Below are positions 23,376-33,516 of a stretch of 64,000 nucleotides of DNA, piece after piece. Where the stretch lies: positions 10,514,250 through 10,578,249 of the forward strand of contig CM055828.1 of assembly GCA_029582265.1 (NCBI GenBank). Reading direction: 5' to 3'. The notes beneath the pieces are model-generated. The model was not told where the DNA came from. It made no database searches and worked only from the letters and a program-made list of their open reading frames with translations. Position numbers and translations under genes: made by a program. This DNA is from Zoroaster sp. YZ-2022 (Eukaryota > Echinodermata > Asteroidea > Forcipulatida > Zoroasteridae). Each line of letters opens with the position of its first letter. The stretch's first letter is position 1.

Positions 23376-23795
23376 TTATTTTAATAATCTATAACTCACG
23401 TAACCAACAATACTCATTCCTAATACGATAAATACAATTTCACGCGTTTTTTGATCTTCGCTAGGAACGTAAAAATCTTCTAGTTGTGGTTTGTCGTATA
23501 AATCTTTGGGTAAATTTATTCGCGTACCGGATATGTTAAAATATTCGTTCATCGCTTCATCGATGCTGTTGAATGTTCTTACTGCGCTCGATTCTTTTTG
23601 TATTTATTCGTTTAAATAATCTAGATATTTTAAACGCTTTTTACTAAATTCGTCTCTAGCTTTCGAAAGTTGTTCCATCGCTAAATCGTGTCTTTTTTGT
23701 TCTTCTGTACCACCTCCGCTGAACAAAAAATTGCTACCGGTAAACGCTAACGCGTTGACTATCGCGCCTCCGACCATCATCGCTATAGACACCAT
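23376..23795 (-). pseudogene. Small Polinton membrane protein with one stop codon
   Basis: The frame starts MVSIAMMVGGAIVNALAF, a hydrophobic N-terminus, continues with a charged helix (EEQKRHDLAMEQL) and hits TAA at 23604-23606. The same frame stays open to 23376 and ends with a second hydrophobic segment, so the gene is about 139 codons with one nonsense change. Two membrane anchors around a charged middle fit a virion membrane protein; I recall this family in invertebrate Polintons without known function. It is divergent from the major capsid gene with 47 bases between starts. Confidence 0.65.
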
Positions 23796-24471
23796 TTTAT
23801 TTTTAAAAAGATAAACAATTATTATATTTATTACTATAAAATATGGCTAATAATACGTACGGAGATGTGTTGGATTTATTTATTTATTATTATTTACTCT
23901 TATTTATACACGGTAAGCCCATTCAGCCAGGGGCTGTTTTTCAAGGGGCCGTGATTAAAACCTTGTAAACATAAATTATACAATATAAATAATAAAAAGT
24001 ATTTTAAAGAGCAACAACAAGAATCGGACATATATATTATGTATAAAAAATGAAAAATTACAAGTAATTTAAGAATAAAAAAAATAAAAAAATACGAAAG
24101 TAACAAATATAGGCCTGCTTAAAAGTAAGAGTAAAACAAGTGAGATGATAAGGATTATAGGCCCCTATATAAAGGTAAATTTAAAATGAATAAAAACATA
24201 CGAAAGAGTAGAAATATACAACAACTTAAAATAAAACGATGTAAACATTTTTAGAAACAAATAAAAATTGTGAGATTATAAGGATTATATACAGGGTAAA
24301 CCTAATGGGTAAAAACATACAAAAGGGGTAAAAAATATAACAGCTTGAAATAAAAAGATTTACACATTTAAAAGCAAAACAATAATTTAAATTAAAACGA
24401 TTGAATTAAAATCACAAATTAAGGTTTTAAAAACAACAGGCTGACATGAGGCAACGCAGTCTCGTAAAACA

Positions 24472-27382
24472 TTAAACATTTCTGGCCTTCAGCTTGCATT
24501 TGAAGCGGTTAACGCTGTTTGCATTCTGTATGTCGTTATTCAGCGAATTCCACGTCATGGCACCTCTGTAACAGAAGCTCCGTTTAAGGGAATCTGTTTT
24601 GGGCATTGGAGTAGACAATGAAAGGCTTCGTCTGAGGTCATAACCAGTATTAGGGTACTTAAATTTATTTTTTAGGTACATTGGCGCAAGATTGTTTACA
24701 ATTTTAAACATCATAATTGCATCATGTTTACGTCTTTTTTCCTCGAGTGGGGCCCACTTTAGCTCATCTAAATTAACACTGCTAGGAACACTCCAGTGTG
24801 CATTGGTTATCATACGGGCGCTTTTGTTTTGTAATTTTTGCAGTTTTGTTTGAAGTGTTGCACCACAGTTTCCCCACACAACATCACAATAATCAAAGTG
24901 TGAGGAAACTAATGGCATTGTACAGCAGTTTAGTAGTAGTCTGAGGGATTATTTGTTTTACCTTCTTGATAACATGCACTCCAGCTAGAGCCTTTCTTCG
25001 TACATGATCAATGTGGTTGCGCCAAGTTAGGTTTTCATCTACAATAACTCCGAGGTGTTTGCAAGTATGTACGCGTTTGAGTGGGGTCCCATTGATCGTT
25101 ACGGTGATTGTGTCATCATGTATATTGCGCAGCTTTGACCTTGTACCCAGCAAAATAAATTATGTTTTCTCAACATTGAGACTCAGTTTATTTCGTTTGA
25201 GCCATTCCTTGACACCGGTCATATCTTCGTTAATTTTCTCTATGAGATCAGACACATTTTTGCTGGGATAGTAAAGAGCAGTGTCATCAGCGTACATACT
25301 GACCTTACAATGAGATACATGTAGTGGTAGGTCATTAATGTAAATAATGAACATAAGTGGGCCAATAATCGATCCTTGAGGTATTCCACAGCTTACTGGA
25401 CGAAAGCTCGAGTTCTTACCATTAATTGTAGTAAAGTGGAAACGACCCTTTAAGTAACTGTTAAACCAGTTTATCCCTTTATCATCGACACCATAATGCT
25501 TGAGTTTCTGAATCAATATATCTAGGTCAACAGTGTCAAATGCTTTCTTAATTTCAAGCATGACCACACCAACCAATTCACCATGATCAAAGCTACTGAG
25601 CCAGTCATCAGTGATGTTAATCAGAGCCGTAGAGGTTGAATGTAACGGTCGGAATCTTGATTGGTTTGTATTTAGCAGCTGGTTCGAGTTCATGTAATTA
25701 TACAGCTGTTCGAAGACTGCTCTTTCCAGGATTTTTGAGAAAATGGGAAGAACTGATATGGGTCTGAAATTACTTGGCTCCTTAATGTCACCCCCTTTGT
25801 GTATTGGGGTGACTCTTGCTTTCTTCCAGCTTTGTGGAAATACGCCTGTGTTCAGTGATAAATTAATGAGGTACGTCAATGGGCCAGCAATGACAGGGGC
25901 GGCTATTTTAATAAGCCTAGCAGGACAACTGTCATGTCCTGTGGCTTTGGTAGAGGCAAGTCCCTGAAGGTACTTCAATACAAAATCCTCACCTACAGGT
26001 TCAAGGTGGAAGTATCCATTTGAGACTGTAGCATTGCCAAGATCATTGCTGGACGATTCAGTGCAAACAGATATTTGTTTAGCAAGTTTGGGTCCAATAC
26101 TTGCAAAATAATCATTAAGCACGTCAGCAATAATTTCAGGCTCAGAAACATCTCCGCCGTTAATGCGGATACTACTTATTGCACATGTTTTACTTTTACT
26201 AGGGATAAGTTGCTTGAGATGCTTCCATACCTTTCCACTGTCGTTGTTGCTTGACCTGATGGCTTGTTTGAAATACTCTTTCTTAGCTTGTTTAATGTTG
26301 GCATTAACCTGGTTGCGCAGCGTCTTATATGTTTTCCAGCTGTCATCACGTTTTAAAGTGATGGCCATCTTTTTTGAGTGATCTCTTTTGTGAATTAGAT
26401 CAAATATATCTTGATTTAACCAGGGAGAAAGGGTTTGCCTCACTTTACGCTTTTTGCAAGGAGCATGTTTATCGCAAACACTAAGAAAGAGTGTCTCAAA
26501 AACGTCAAGCGATGCATCAATGTTACTCGTATCTAATATATAGTTCCATTTTACATTGGCAATATCATGGAAGTGTTCCTCAACCAACTTGCCATATGAT
26601 CTGGATGCCTTATAAGTGTGGCCACCCGCCTTTGTATTAGTTCTTCCCCAAGTGGCGTATATCAGAGAGTGGTCACTAAGTCCAACATGGATTACTCCGC
26701 TGTTAGTAATTTTCAACTTGTTTGTAGTGAATAGCACATCGATAAGTGTCGATGAATATTCCACTACTCTGGTAGGTTCATTTATCACTTGCTCAAGGTG
26801 GGCATCTTCGCATATATCTACAAGTCTCTTAGTGTAGCAAGAGGGATTAGAGCTTATAAGATCACAGTTAAGATCACCCAAAAAGATCAAATCTTTATTT
26901 TCATCTTCAACGATACTAAGAATGTGTTCTATGTCATCGAATAAATCCATGTTGGAATTTGGAGGCCTGTACCATGTTAGAACAATGACAGGTTTAGATT
27001 TTCCCTGGGTCAATTCAATAACTACAAGTTCTAACCGATCTATCATGAGGTCTTCTCTAATCTTATGGTAACAATTAGCATTGTTAACATACAGTAACAC
27101 ACCACCTCCATTCCTATTTCGGTCTTTCCTATAGATGTGGTAATTATCTACAGCAATCTCTAAATCAGAGATGACCTCATCAAGTCGGGTTTCAGAAAAT
27201 GCAATTACATCAATCGGATGATTATGTAACATTATTTTAACTTGATCAAAGTTACCAGGCAGAGTTCTGATATTTAAGTGAGCCAATTTCAGTCCATGTT
27301 TGCCATCTAGAACTGATAGAGGATCATGGTCGTTGTTTACCTCATTCGATTGAGTTGTTTCGTTCTTTGGTACTGAAGCCAC
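24472..27382 (-). pseudogene. LINE ORF2: endonuclease and reverse transcriptase, broken
   Basis: The 740-codon frame 27382-25160 has an AP-endonuclease domain (LNIRT 36-40, SETR 63-66, LGDLN 168-172, SDHS 236-239) and a reverse transcriptase with GIPQGS (666-671) and YADD (697-700). It is preceded by FRPISVLPIFSKILE. A TAA at 25160-25162 interrupts the frame, which then continues to 24893. A frame change near 24900 leads into the C-terminal part (24918-24472, with the DYCDVVWGN and YRGAMTWNSL patterns of CR1/L2 ORF2). Motif A reads LEIKKAFD, with glutamate where a metal-binding aspartate is expected. No RNase H. The exact start is uncertain because it overlaps ORF1 and begins at a non-ATG codon. 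Confidence 0.9.
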
Positions 27383-29180
27383 TCTGTTTCCTGAGAGGGG
27401 AGTTGACGGCGAGGAACCATGAGGGGGAGGGATTGCACCTGTTGGCTCGGGGTCAGTGGCCTTTTCCGTGTTTTCCAGTCCTGATGACGAAAATCCCGAT
27501 TTCTGGGTACAGGAATGCTACTGCCACCATGGGGAGGGAGTCTGATGCTGGCAGTCTTGGCACAGGTGGAAGGTGGTTGGCCGTCTCTGTCTTGGATTAC
27601 GGATGAAGTCCTATGGGATTGAAGAGAGGGAGGAGAGCAGCACATAGGTCCGTCATCACTTTTCGCGGACACGTTTTTGGGGGTGTTTATGACTGATGGT
27701 AGACCTCGCAGATGTCTGATAAAATTACGAGCGAGCACTGTGATGCCGACCCGACTAAGATGGACTCCATGGCCGCGTTCACACTAGATCCGGCAAGGGC
27801 GATCAACGGAGGATCAGATCCTGCAAGGGCGATCAAACTGATCGCGGACGCGTTCACACTTGAGTCTGATCGTGCATTGATCCCCCTAGCCCGACCGTCG
27901 GTTCAACGGAAGTTCCACACTGCTCGTGTGACAGGTCAACTGAGCAAGGTCATTGATTGTGCGCACACGCAGGCATTCGACCCCGTACAACAGCAGCAGC
28001 TTCGGCCATGTCGTACAAGAAATAACGTAAACAACCACCAACAACACTAAACCTTAAGTGTACTATAATACTGCGACAAGAAAATACAAAATATGGATAT
28101 ACAAAATGATTTTCAAATACTAATGAAAACCGTGGTATTATGATAAAAAACACGAAAGCCTGATGAGAAGGAAACTGGTCGATGCATAGAGGTAGAAATG
28201 GTCGAAGCATGTGGTTCGTCACGCACGGTTGTTGCATGCAGAACAGGGATGCAAATGCCAAGTACCATTCAAATCGTGTAATGTTCTTTTGTGCACAGAA
28301 ATGCTGTGTTACGTGTTGGAACCAGTGTAATAAGGGACGCTCTCATTGCATAACCAACACTGGTTGTTTACAAGCTTTCGCGGTTTATTTTTTTCAACTC
28401 GCGCTCCAGTCTGTTTGATTAGACCGGAAGTCGGTGGGTCAAATTGCGGGGTCTGATCCTGCGTTGCGTTCACACTACGTTTTTGATCCACCTTGCAGGA
28501 TCAGATCCTCCTTTGATCCCGCAATAAAGGGGGATCAAAAAGGAGGATCAGATCCTGATCGCTCTTGCGTTCACACTAGCTGTTGATCGCCCTTTGATCG
28601 CCCTTGCAGGATCTGATCCTCCTTTGATCGCCCTTGCCGGATCAAGTGTGAACGCGGTCCATCATACGCTAGAAGTCGTTGATTGATGTTATCATTGTCG
28701 ATATATTTCCAGCTATGTACACAGCAGATCTGTCGGATAAGGTTGTTTGCAGAAACAACTTTGTTATGCTCTCTTTTGTTCTCCGTGCTTCTATGTATTA
28801 TTGATGATATGGTGATGTCATTAATGGTAAATTTTTGCTGCGCCATTTCACACAGCAATTCCAGTTTATTGGAGATTGTTTCAGCGTCATCACGGGTGTA
28901 GGTTCGTGCCCACGTGGACAATCAGCTCAGTTGTCTGGAGTAGGACAGACCCATCTATAATCATGTTTGAGAGGTCTTCAATTTTAGCTCCTGGTCGTGA
29001 GATGACTGTTACTGATTTTGATTGGCTAAGCTTATGTCCTTGAATTCGCTTAACCATGGAATCACCTAACAGAGTTACACTCTTTGAGGGTCTGTCTTTG
29101 AACTTCGTCGTTTGCTTGGCTCGATATTCGTCCATCTGCTGTTTGAACGATACTCCGGTAGTACTCCAGTTATTAGCTTG
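27337..29180 (-). pseudogene. LINE ORF1 with SGNH/GDSL-like domain, broken and interrupted
   Basis: 29135-28890 contains VTLLGDSMVKRI and a later VHVGTN, the block I and block III patterns of SGNH hydrolases seen in ORF1 of CR1/L2 elements. A frame change near 28900-28920 leads to 28921-28660. After an 885-bp insertion (27773-28657) the coding frame resumes at about 27766 and continues to 27337, overlapping the start of ORF2. ORF1 products of this type bind the LINE RNA; whether the esterase acts is unknown. No zinc knuckle is visible. Confidence 0.65.
27773..28657. mobile_element. 885-bp inverted-repeat element inside LINE ORF1
   Basis: The left end CCGCGTTCACACTAGATCC and the right end (reverse complement CCGCGTTCACACTTGATCC) continue as inverted repeats of about 64 bases built of GGCAAGGGCGATCAA and AGGATCAGATCCT blocks. 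The motif GCGTTCACACT recurs internally at about 27853, 28464 and 28567. ATGGA on the two sides of the insertion may be part of a target duplication. No reading frame is conserved, so it is non-autonomous; the superfamily is not clear from the ends. Confidence 0.8.
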
Positions 29181-30479
29181 TTTGTTTACATTTGTTGAGC
29201 TGGCTTTCTTTGATCGGTCAATACAGAAGATTACGAGAACCTAGAGGTGTAAAAGGTATGCGTCAAAAAGTCGTCATTACAAACAATCCGAGCACCATTA
29301 ACGAAAATCAATTGTTGACGGTTCGTTTTCCAAATTTAGGAGTAAACGACGTCATCGTCCCTAATACGTCGCGATTAGCTTTCAATATAGAACTCGTTAG
29401 CGCGGATGATGAAAATAGAACGTTGCTACAAAACATTGGCAGAGCCATCGTAAAACATATAATTATTAAAATGGAAGGAAATGAAATATTTTCATTAGAC
29501 GATGCGGATGTGTTCAATTGTTACAAGGACGAATGGTTGACCAAAGATCAACGCGAAAATTTAGCGTATCAAGGAATCGAAAATTTTAACATAACTAAAT
29601 TAAGAATAGACGCTAGCGATAAAGATATCGCGGGTAACGGAGGAAAAGATAAAGCCATCGCGGACACTTATAAAAATAGATATTACATTCCGCTGGATTT
29701 TGAATTGTTGACCGATCATCAACCCTACTACCAATCGGGCATCAGAGATCGATTGACTTACGACCTCGTGTTTAATAAATTTTCTAACGTGATTAAAAGC
29801 ACCGACGATGACGCGAAATATATCATAAGCGGAATTTCTTTAGAAATAGCTCGTTCATATGCCGGAACTCGCTCGAATGATTAAAAATCAATACAGTAAC
29901 CGGTTGAGTATATTGTTTGATCGCGTACTGAGACAGAGCGTGACTCCGTTAAACAAACGCGATACGACGTGGAATATAAATTTAAATACCCCGGCAAAAA
30001 GTATGTAAGGAATATTGTTTTTATTCAGAGAACCCACCGCGAAAGAAAGCAATACATTTTATAATCCGAAAATTGACAAAGTTTCAATTACCATCGAAGG
30101 CGTTCCCAATCAACTCTACGCGCACGGAATGAAAAGGTATCAACATTGGGAAGAGATTTCAAAATATTTCGGCGATTCGAAACAACAACACGCTATACAA
30201 GTCGTACAAGCTCTAAATTTATCTCACGTCAAACCAGCAAATTATTTACTAAATCGATACGGTTTATTTTTAGATTTAAGAACTAGCACCGACAATAAAT
30301 TACACGGAAGCGGAAGACGAATACAAAACTTGAGCGAAGGAATTACCATTCAAATTGAAAAAGAAGCGGAAGCCGCGGGTGAACTAAACATGTATACTTT
30401 TATTATCATGGACGCGCAACTAAATATAAGAAACGGGCGTTTTGAATCTGTCGATTATTAATACTAATATTAAAAGAAA

Positions 30480-31100
30480 ATGTTACCTAAATATCCACAC
30501 GCCGCGTTAATTTGCGGACAAACGGGATGCGGAAAAACTGAATTTGTTTTAAACTTGTTACAAAAAGAATATTTAAAACATTTCGAAAATATCGTTATAT
30601 TATGCCCTACCATCGGAAACAATGACGCGTATCAAAATAGAAAATGGATTTGGAACAACGAGCGAGTGCTCGTTGATGATTTAAAAGATTACACATTAAA
30701 CAAAGCGATAGAAATATATAGTAATATACTCAAAGGAAACGAAACGTTGTTTATCATCGACGATTGCAGCGCAAATAAACAGTTACATTATAAAAAATAC
30801 GACGAAAACAATAAATGTATGATTACTTAATTAGCTTTTAGCGGTAGGCATGTTAAACACAGCTGTTGGATTATTTCTCAAAAATATAATAGCGTATTAA
30901 AAGATTTTAGAGAGCAACTCAAATGGGTGTGTTTGTTTTATTGTAAAGATAGAGATTCGTTTGAAAATTGTCTTCGAGAAAACGATGTTATACCAACGGC
31001 TGAGTTACGAGAGCAAGCGCGCGAACAACTAAAACGAATTTTACATCGCAAATTGATTTTAAAAACTGATCAACCTACCGGTTATGAGATACGTGACTAA
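30480..31100 (+). pseudogene. Polinton packaging ATPase (FtsK/HerA, A32-like), one stop codon
   Basis: Walker A GQTGCGKT at residues 13-20 and Walker B LFIIDD at 90-95, in a frame that stops at TAA 30828-30830 and is then open to TAA 31098-31100. The continuation (LAFSGRH, then SQKYNSVLKDFREQ) is the family's C-terminal half, so the gene is 206 codons with one nonsense codon. Such ATPases pump the genome into the capsid. It follows the capsid gene by 18 bases, a usual order in this group. Confidence 0.85.
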
Positions 31101-31235
31101 GTTGTTGTTAGTAGGTCGTTAGCAATTACCCATAGGTCGTTAGTAATTACCCATAGGTCGTTAGTAAGTTGTTAGTAATTACCCATAGGTCGTTAGCAAC
31201 GACTAACAAATACTTGTTAATTTTACTAATTTTTT
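31101..31235. repeat. Short tandem repeats around CCATAGGTCGTTAG
   Basis: TAGGTCGTTAGYAATTACCCA recurs three to four times with variants (31111, 31134, 31155, 31189), mixed with GTTGTTAGTA. This is the longest intergenic gap in the plus cluster. It may regulate the downstream genes or be a replication-associated repeat; nothing in the sequence decides. Confidence 0.75.
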
Positions 31236-31254
31236 CTACAAACACTTATAATAA

Positions 31255-31761
31255 ATGGAAGAGGTTCATAAACTATTAAACGAAAATCCATCTATGCTAC
31301 ACTCTACGTCTACAGATGTTAATATAAGTGACGACGCGCTGCTGTTAAAACAAAAGCTACGAGATAAACGTCTTTTATCGGTTGTAGCGGGAGGAGATTC
31401 TAAAAAGTTTTTTGGTAAAGAGTACAGCGTTAACGATATTGAATCATTATCTACGGAAGAGCGTGATGCATTACACACGCAATACGAAACCAAATTAGGT
31501 CGTGATATAACGCAAAGTTTAGGTAGCGCCATTCTAACGTTATACGTTAAATTATTAGGACTCGGTTTAAATCGCGTTGATTTATACGGTTATGGTTTTG
31601 AAATTGATAATGAAGGTAAATTAATTACAGATTTAGAAAAAGATCCATTCATTTCGAGCATGCTTAGTACCGTAGCATGCGAAATATACTACAAGTACGG
31701 TATGTTAGTAGCGCCGCTCAGTGCAACTCTTATTACGGTAAAACATTTAAAAAGAAAATAA
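31255..31761 (+). CDS. Conserved Polinton protein, function unknown
   Basis: Intact 168-residue frame. The acidic N-terminus (MEEVHKLLNENPSML) is followed by a charged helix, a GGDSKKFFGKEYS motif (46-58), and a hydrophobic, partly membrane-like C-terminal half (LTLYVKLLGLG; MLVAPLSATLITVKHL). I recall the same motif order in other invertebrate Polintons. The start ATG is preceded by CTTATAATAA. Role unknown; its place between ATPase and membrane proteins suggests a virion or assembly protein. Confidence 0.65.
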   Translation: MEEVHKLLNENPSMLHSTSTDVNISDDALLLKQKLRDKRLLSVVAGGDSKKFFGKEYSVNDIESLSTEERDALHTQYETKLGRDITQSLGSAILTLYVKLLGLGLNRVDLYGYGFEIDNEGKLITDLEKDPFISSMLSTVACEIYYKYGMLVAPLSATLITVKHLKRK

Positions 31762-31786
31762 TAATCTTGTATAGATAATAAAAGCG

Positions 31787-32197
31787 ATGGAAACGAATGC
31801 ACAACCGGAACAACCGCAAGCTGTACCGTTGACGGTAACGAAAACACCAACTAAAAAAGAAAACAATCCAAACAGAGTCGCAGCTGGTAAACAACTCGCC
31901 GAACTTAATAACAAGAAAAAACAAGAATTAAAAAAAGGTGCAACTAAAACTCAACACGCACCAACGAAAAGCGCAACGTTACAAACATCAACGAGCGAAA
32001 CAACAAGCTCCAACAACTACTACTATATCGCTATTGCTTTGTTCGTTGGAGGTTTAGGCGCTTACTACTTTTTAAGTAAACCCACCGTCTCTAACGAAAA
32101 GCCTAAACCTACCGTCTCTAACGAAAAGCCTAAACCTTTACCAGATAGCAAAGTTGCATCACCAACGAGAGAACTCGACGTTTTAGAAATGGAATAG
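31787..32197 (+). CDS. Polinton single-pass membrane protein, basic and proline-rich
   Basis: Intact 136-residue frame: a basic helical segment (residues 28-50), a Thr/Ser-rich linker, one membrane segment (78-96), and a C-terminal tail containing the nonapeptide PTVSNEKPK twice in a row (99-116) from a 27-base duplication. Starts at ATG after GATAATAAAAGCG. The function is unknown; a virion membrane or DNA-condensing role fits the charge. Confidence 0.6.
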   Translation: METNAQPEQPQAVPLTVTKTPTKKENNPNRVAAGKQLAELNNKKKQELKKGATKTQHAPTKSATLQTSTSETTSSNNYYYIAIALFVGGLGAYYFLSKPTVSNEKPKPTVSNEKPKPLPDSKVASPTRELDVLEME

Positions 32198-32222
32198 CAA
32201 AAACTAAAAATTATTATATTTA

Positions 32223-32468
32223 ATGAATATAAATATGGACACGAAAGGAATCGCCAATTCAGCTTATCACAGCGCCGTTGTAACAATTCTCGTCGTTTTA
32301 TACAGCATGCTCGGTGAAAAAATATTTAAAATAAAACCAGCCGATTTAGGAAAATTGGATATAAAAGACGGGTTAAAACTCACTACGACCATTGCCGCGG
32401 GTTCGATGACGCAAATGTGGTTAGTTCAACAAGGAATTTTACCAAAAAATATTGTGAATTCTGAATAA
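32223..32468 (+). CDS. Small Polinton membrane protein
   Basis: Intact frame of 81 residues, or 77 if it starts at the second ATG (MDTKGIANSAYHS), which fits relatives better. One membrane segment at about 16-31 and a second moderately hydrophobic helix near 55-70. I recall this small protein just upstream of the integrase in other Polintons; the function is not known to me. It lies 22 bases before the integrase gene. Confidence 0.6.
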   Translation: MNINMDTKGIANSAYHSAVVTILVVLYSMLGEKIFKIKPADLGKLDIKDGLKLTTTIAAGSMTQMWLVQQGILPKNIVNSE

Positions 32469-32490
32469 AATATATTTATAAATATTAAAA

Positions 32491-33513
32491 ATGGATGAGA
32501 GAAAGCTACAAAACGTTTATTATAGTCCGAAAGGATATTACAAAGGTCACGACGCGATTAATAAATTAGCTCAAGAAACAAAAGTAAATAAAACATTTGT
32601 TCGACAATGGATAAAAAAGCAAGCGCTGTGGCAAATTTATTTACCCTTTCCTAAATATATTCCAAGACCAACTAGTTCAAACAGCAAGTTTGAAAAACCG
32701 AATAAGGTTCACCAAGCAGATCTATTGTTTCTTCCGCACGATACGATCGGTAGCGGAGTGAGCAAAAGAACGAGTAAAATTACGTACAAGTACGCGTTAA
32801 CCGTCGTAGACGAAGCCAGTAGATATAAAGAAGCTGAACCTTTAACCGATAAAACCGCCTCTCAAGTAAGTAACGCGTTTGAGAAAATTTATAAACGTAG
32901 TTTGCTTACTTGGCCTAAAATTATAAAAGTTGATCCTGGAAAATAATTTATGAGTAGCGTCAACGTAACAATGAGCAAACAAAACGTAAAAATCCAAAGA
33001 GGCGAAGCGGGTAATCATAGAGCGCAGGGTATAGTAGAGCGATTTAATACAACTTTGAGCGAAAGATTATTTTCTCACCAATACGCTAAAGAAATAGCGA
33101 CGGATACGAGAAATAGAGAATGGGTTAAAAGGTTACCGTCGGTCGTAAAAGCGTTAAACAACGATACGACGCGACTAATTAATTTAAAACCAAAAGACGC
33201 GATTAAATTACCCGTCGTCGAGCAAAATCCAGCCTCACCAGTTGTAAGCGCAAGCGTAAAAAAAGAAAAAAGAATCCCAAACAACAGTTTAGTCCGGTAT
33301 TTATACGCTCCCGGTGAAGCCGAAAAAGATTCTAAGCGCCGCGCCACAGATCCTATAGGGAGTATAAACATTTATAGAATATCTAACACGGTAAAAGCCG
33401 CGAATCAACCAATATTGTATTTTTTAGAAGGAGGTCCCGCTCGTAGTTTTGTAAGAGAAGAATTACAAATTATTCCTCGAGATACGGAAAATCCACCGAT
33501 TAAACGATTATAG
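32491..33513 (+). pseudogene. Polinton integrase (retroviral type, DDE), one stop codon
   Basis: 340 codons with a single in-frame TAA at 32944-32946. The catalytic core is recognisable: D77 (HQADLLF), D148 (KVDPG) and E183 (GIVERFN), the last two 35 residues apart as in D,D35E integrases. The stop falls four codons after the second aspartate, splitting the active site. The C-terminal part (ILYFLEGGPARSFVREELQI) is the small DNA-binding tail typical of Polinton integrases; its counterpart is found again at 56195-56370. The enzyme inserts the element's ends into host DNA. Ends 3 bases from the polymerase gene on the other strand. Confidence 0.9.
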
Positions 33514-33516
33514 GCT

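Larger units (their letters stand above)
23881..29213 (-). mobile_element. CR1/L2-type LINE inserted in the capsid gene
   Basis: Minus-strand element with an SGNH-type ORF1, an endonuclease plus reverse transcriptase ORF2 and an A-rich 3' region ending in a TAAATAAATAAAT-like tail (about 23915-23881), typical of CR1/L2-group LINEs. Its 3' untranslated part contains two diverged 131-base repeats (GATAAGGATTATA at 24149 and 24280). The insertion separates codon 13 of the capsid gene from the rest. A target duplication is hard to define; only a few T bases are shared at the junctions. Both reading frames are broken, and ORF1 carries a further 885-bp insertion. Confidence 0.85.
23843..30461 (+). 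pseudogene. Polinton major capsid protein (double jelly roll), split by a LINE
   Basis: The first dozen codons (ATG at 23843) are followed by a 5.3-kb minus-strand LINE. The gene resumes at about 29214 and runs to TAA at 30459-30461. The long beta-rich body from GMRQKVVITNNPSTI to the C-terminal DAQLNIRNGRFESVDY is the pattern of the major capsid protein of Polintons and adintoviruses, which forms the trimeric capsomers. Apart from the LINE there is a frame offset in the first codons after the insertion (about 29220-29235), a frame change near 29855-29860 causing a stop at 29882, and an in-frame TAA at 30006-30008. It heads the long plus cluster whose next gene is the packaging ATPase, 18 bases on. 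Confidence 0.75.

Noticed and set aside
29192..29214. Start of the main capsid frame at 29192
   Set aside because: The first codons there belong to the LINE end; the real gene start is at 23843, before the LINE.
31101..31235. CRISPR-like array
   Set aside because: The repeats are short, irregular and touch each other; there are no uniform spacers, and the genome is eukaryotic.
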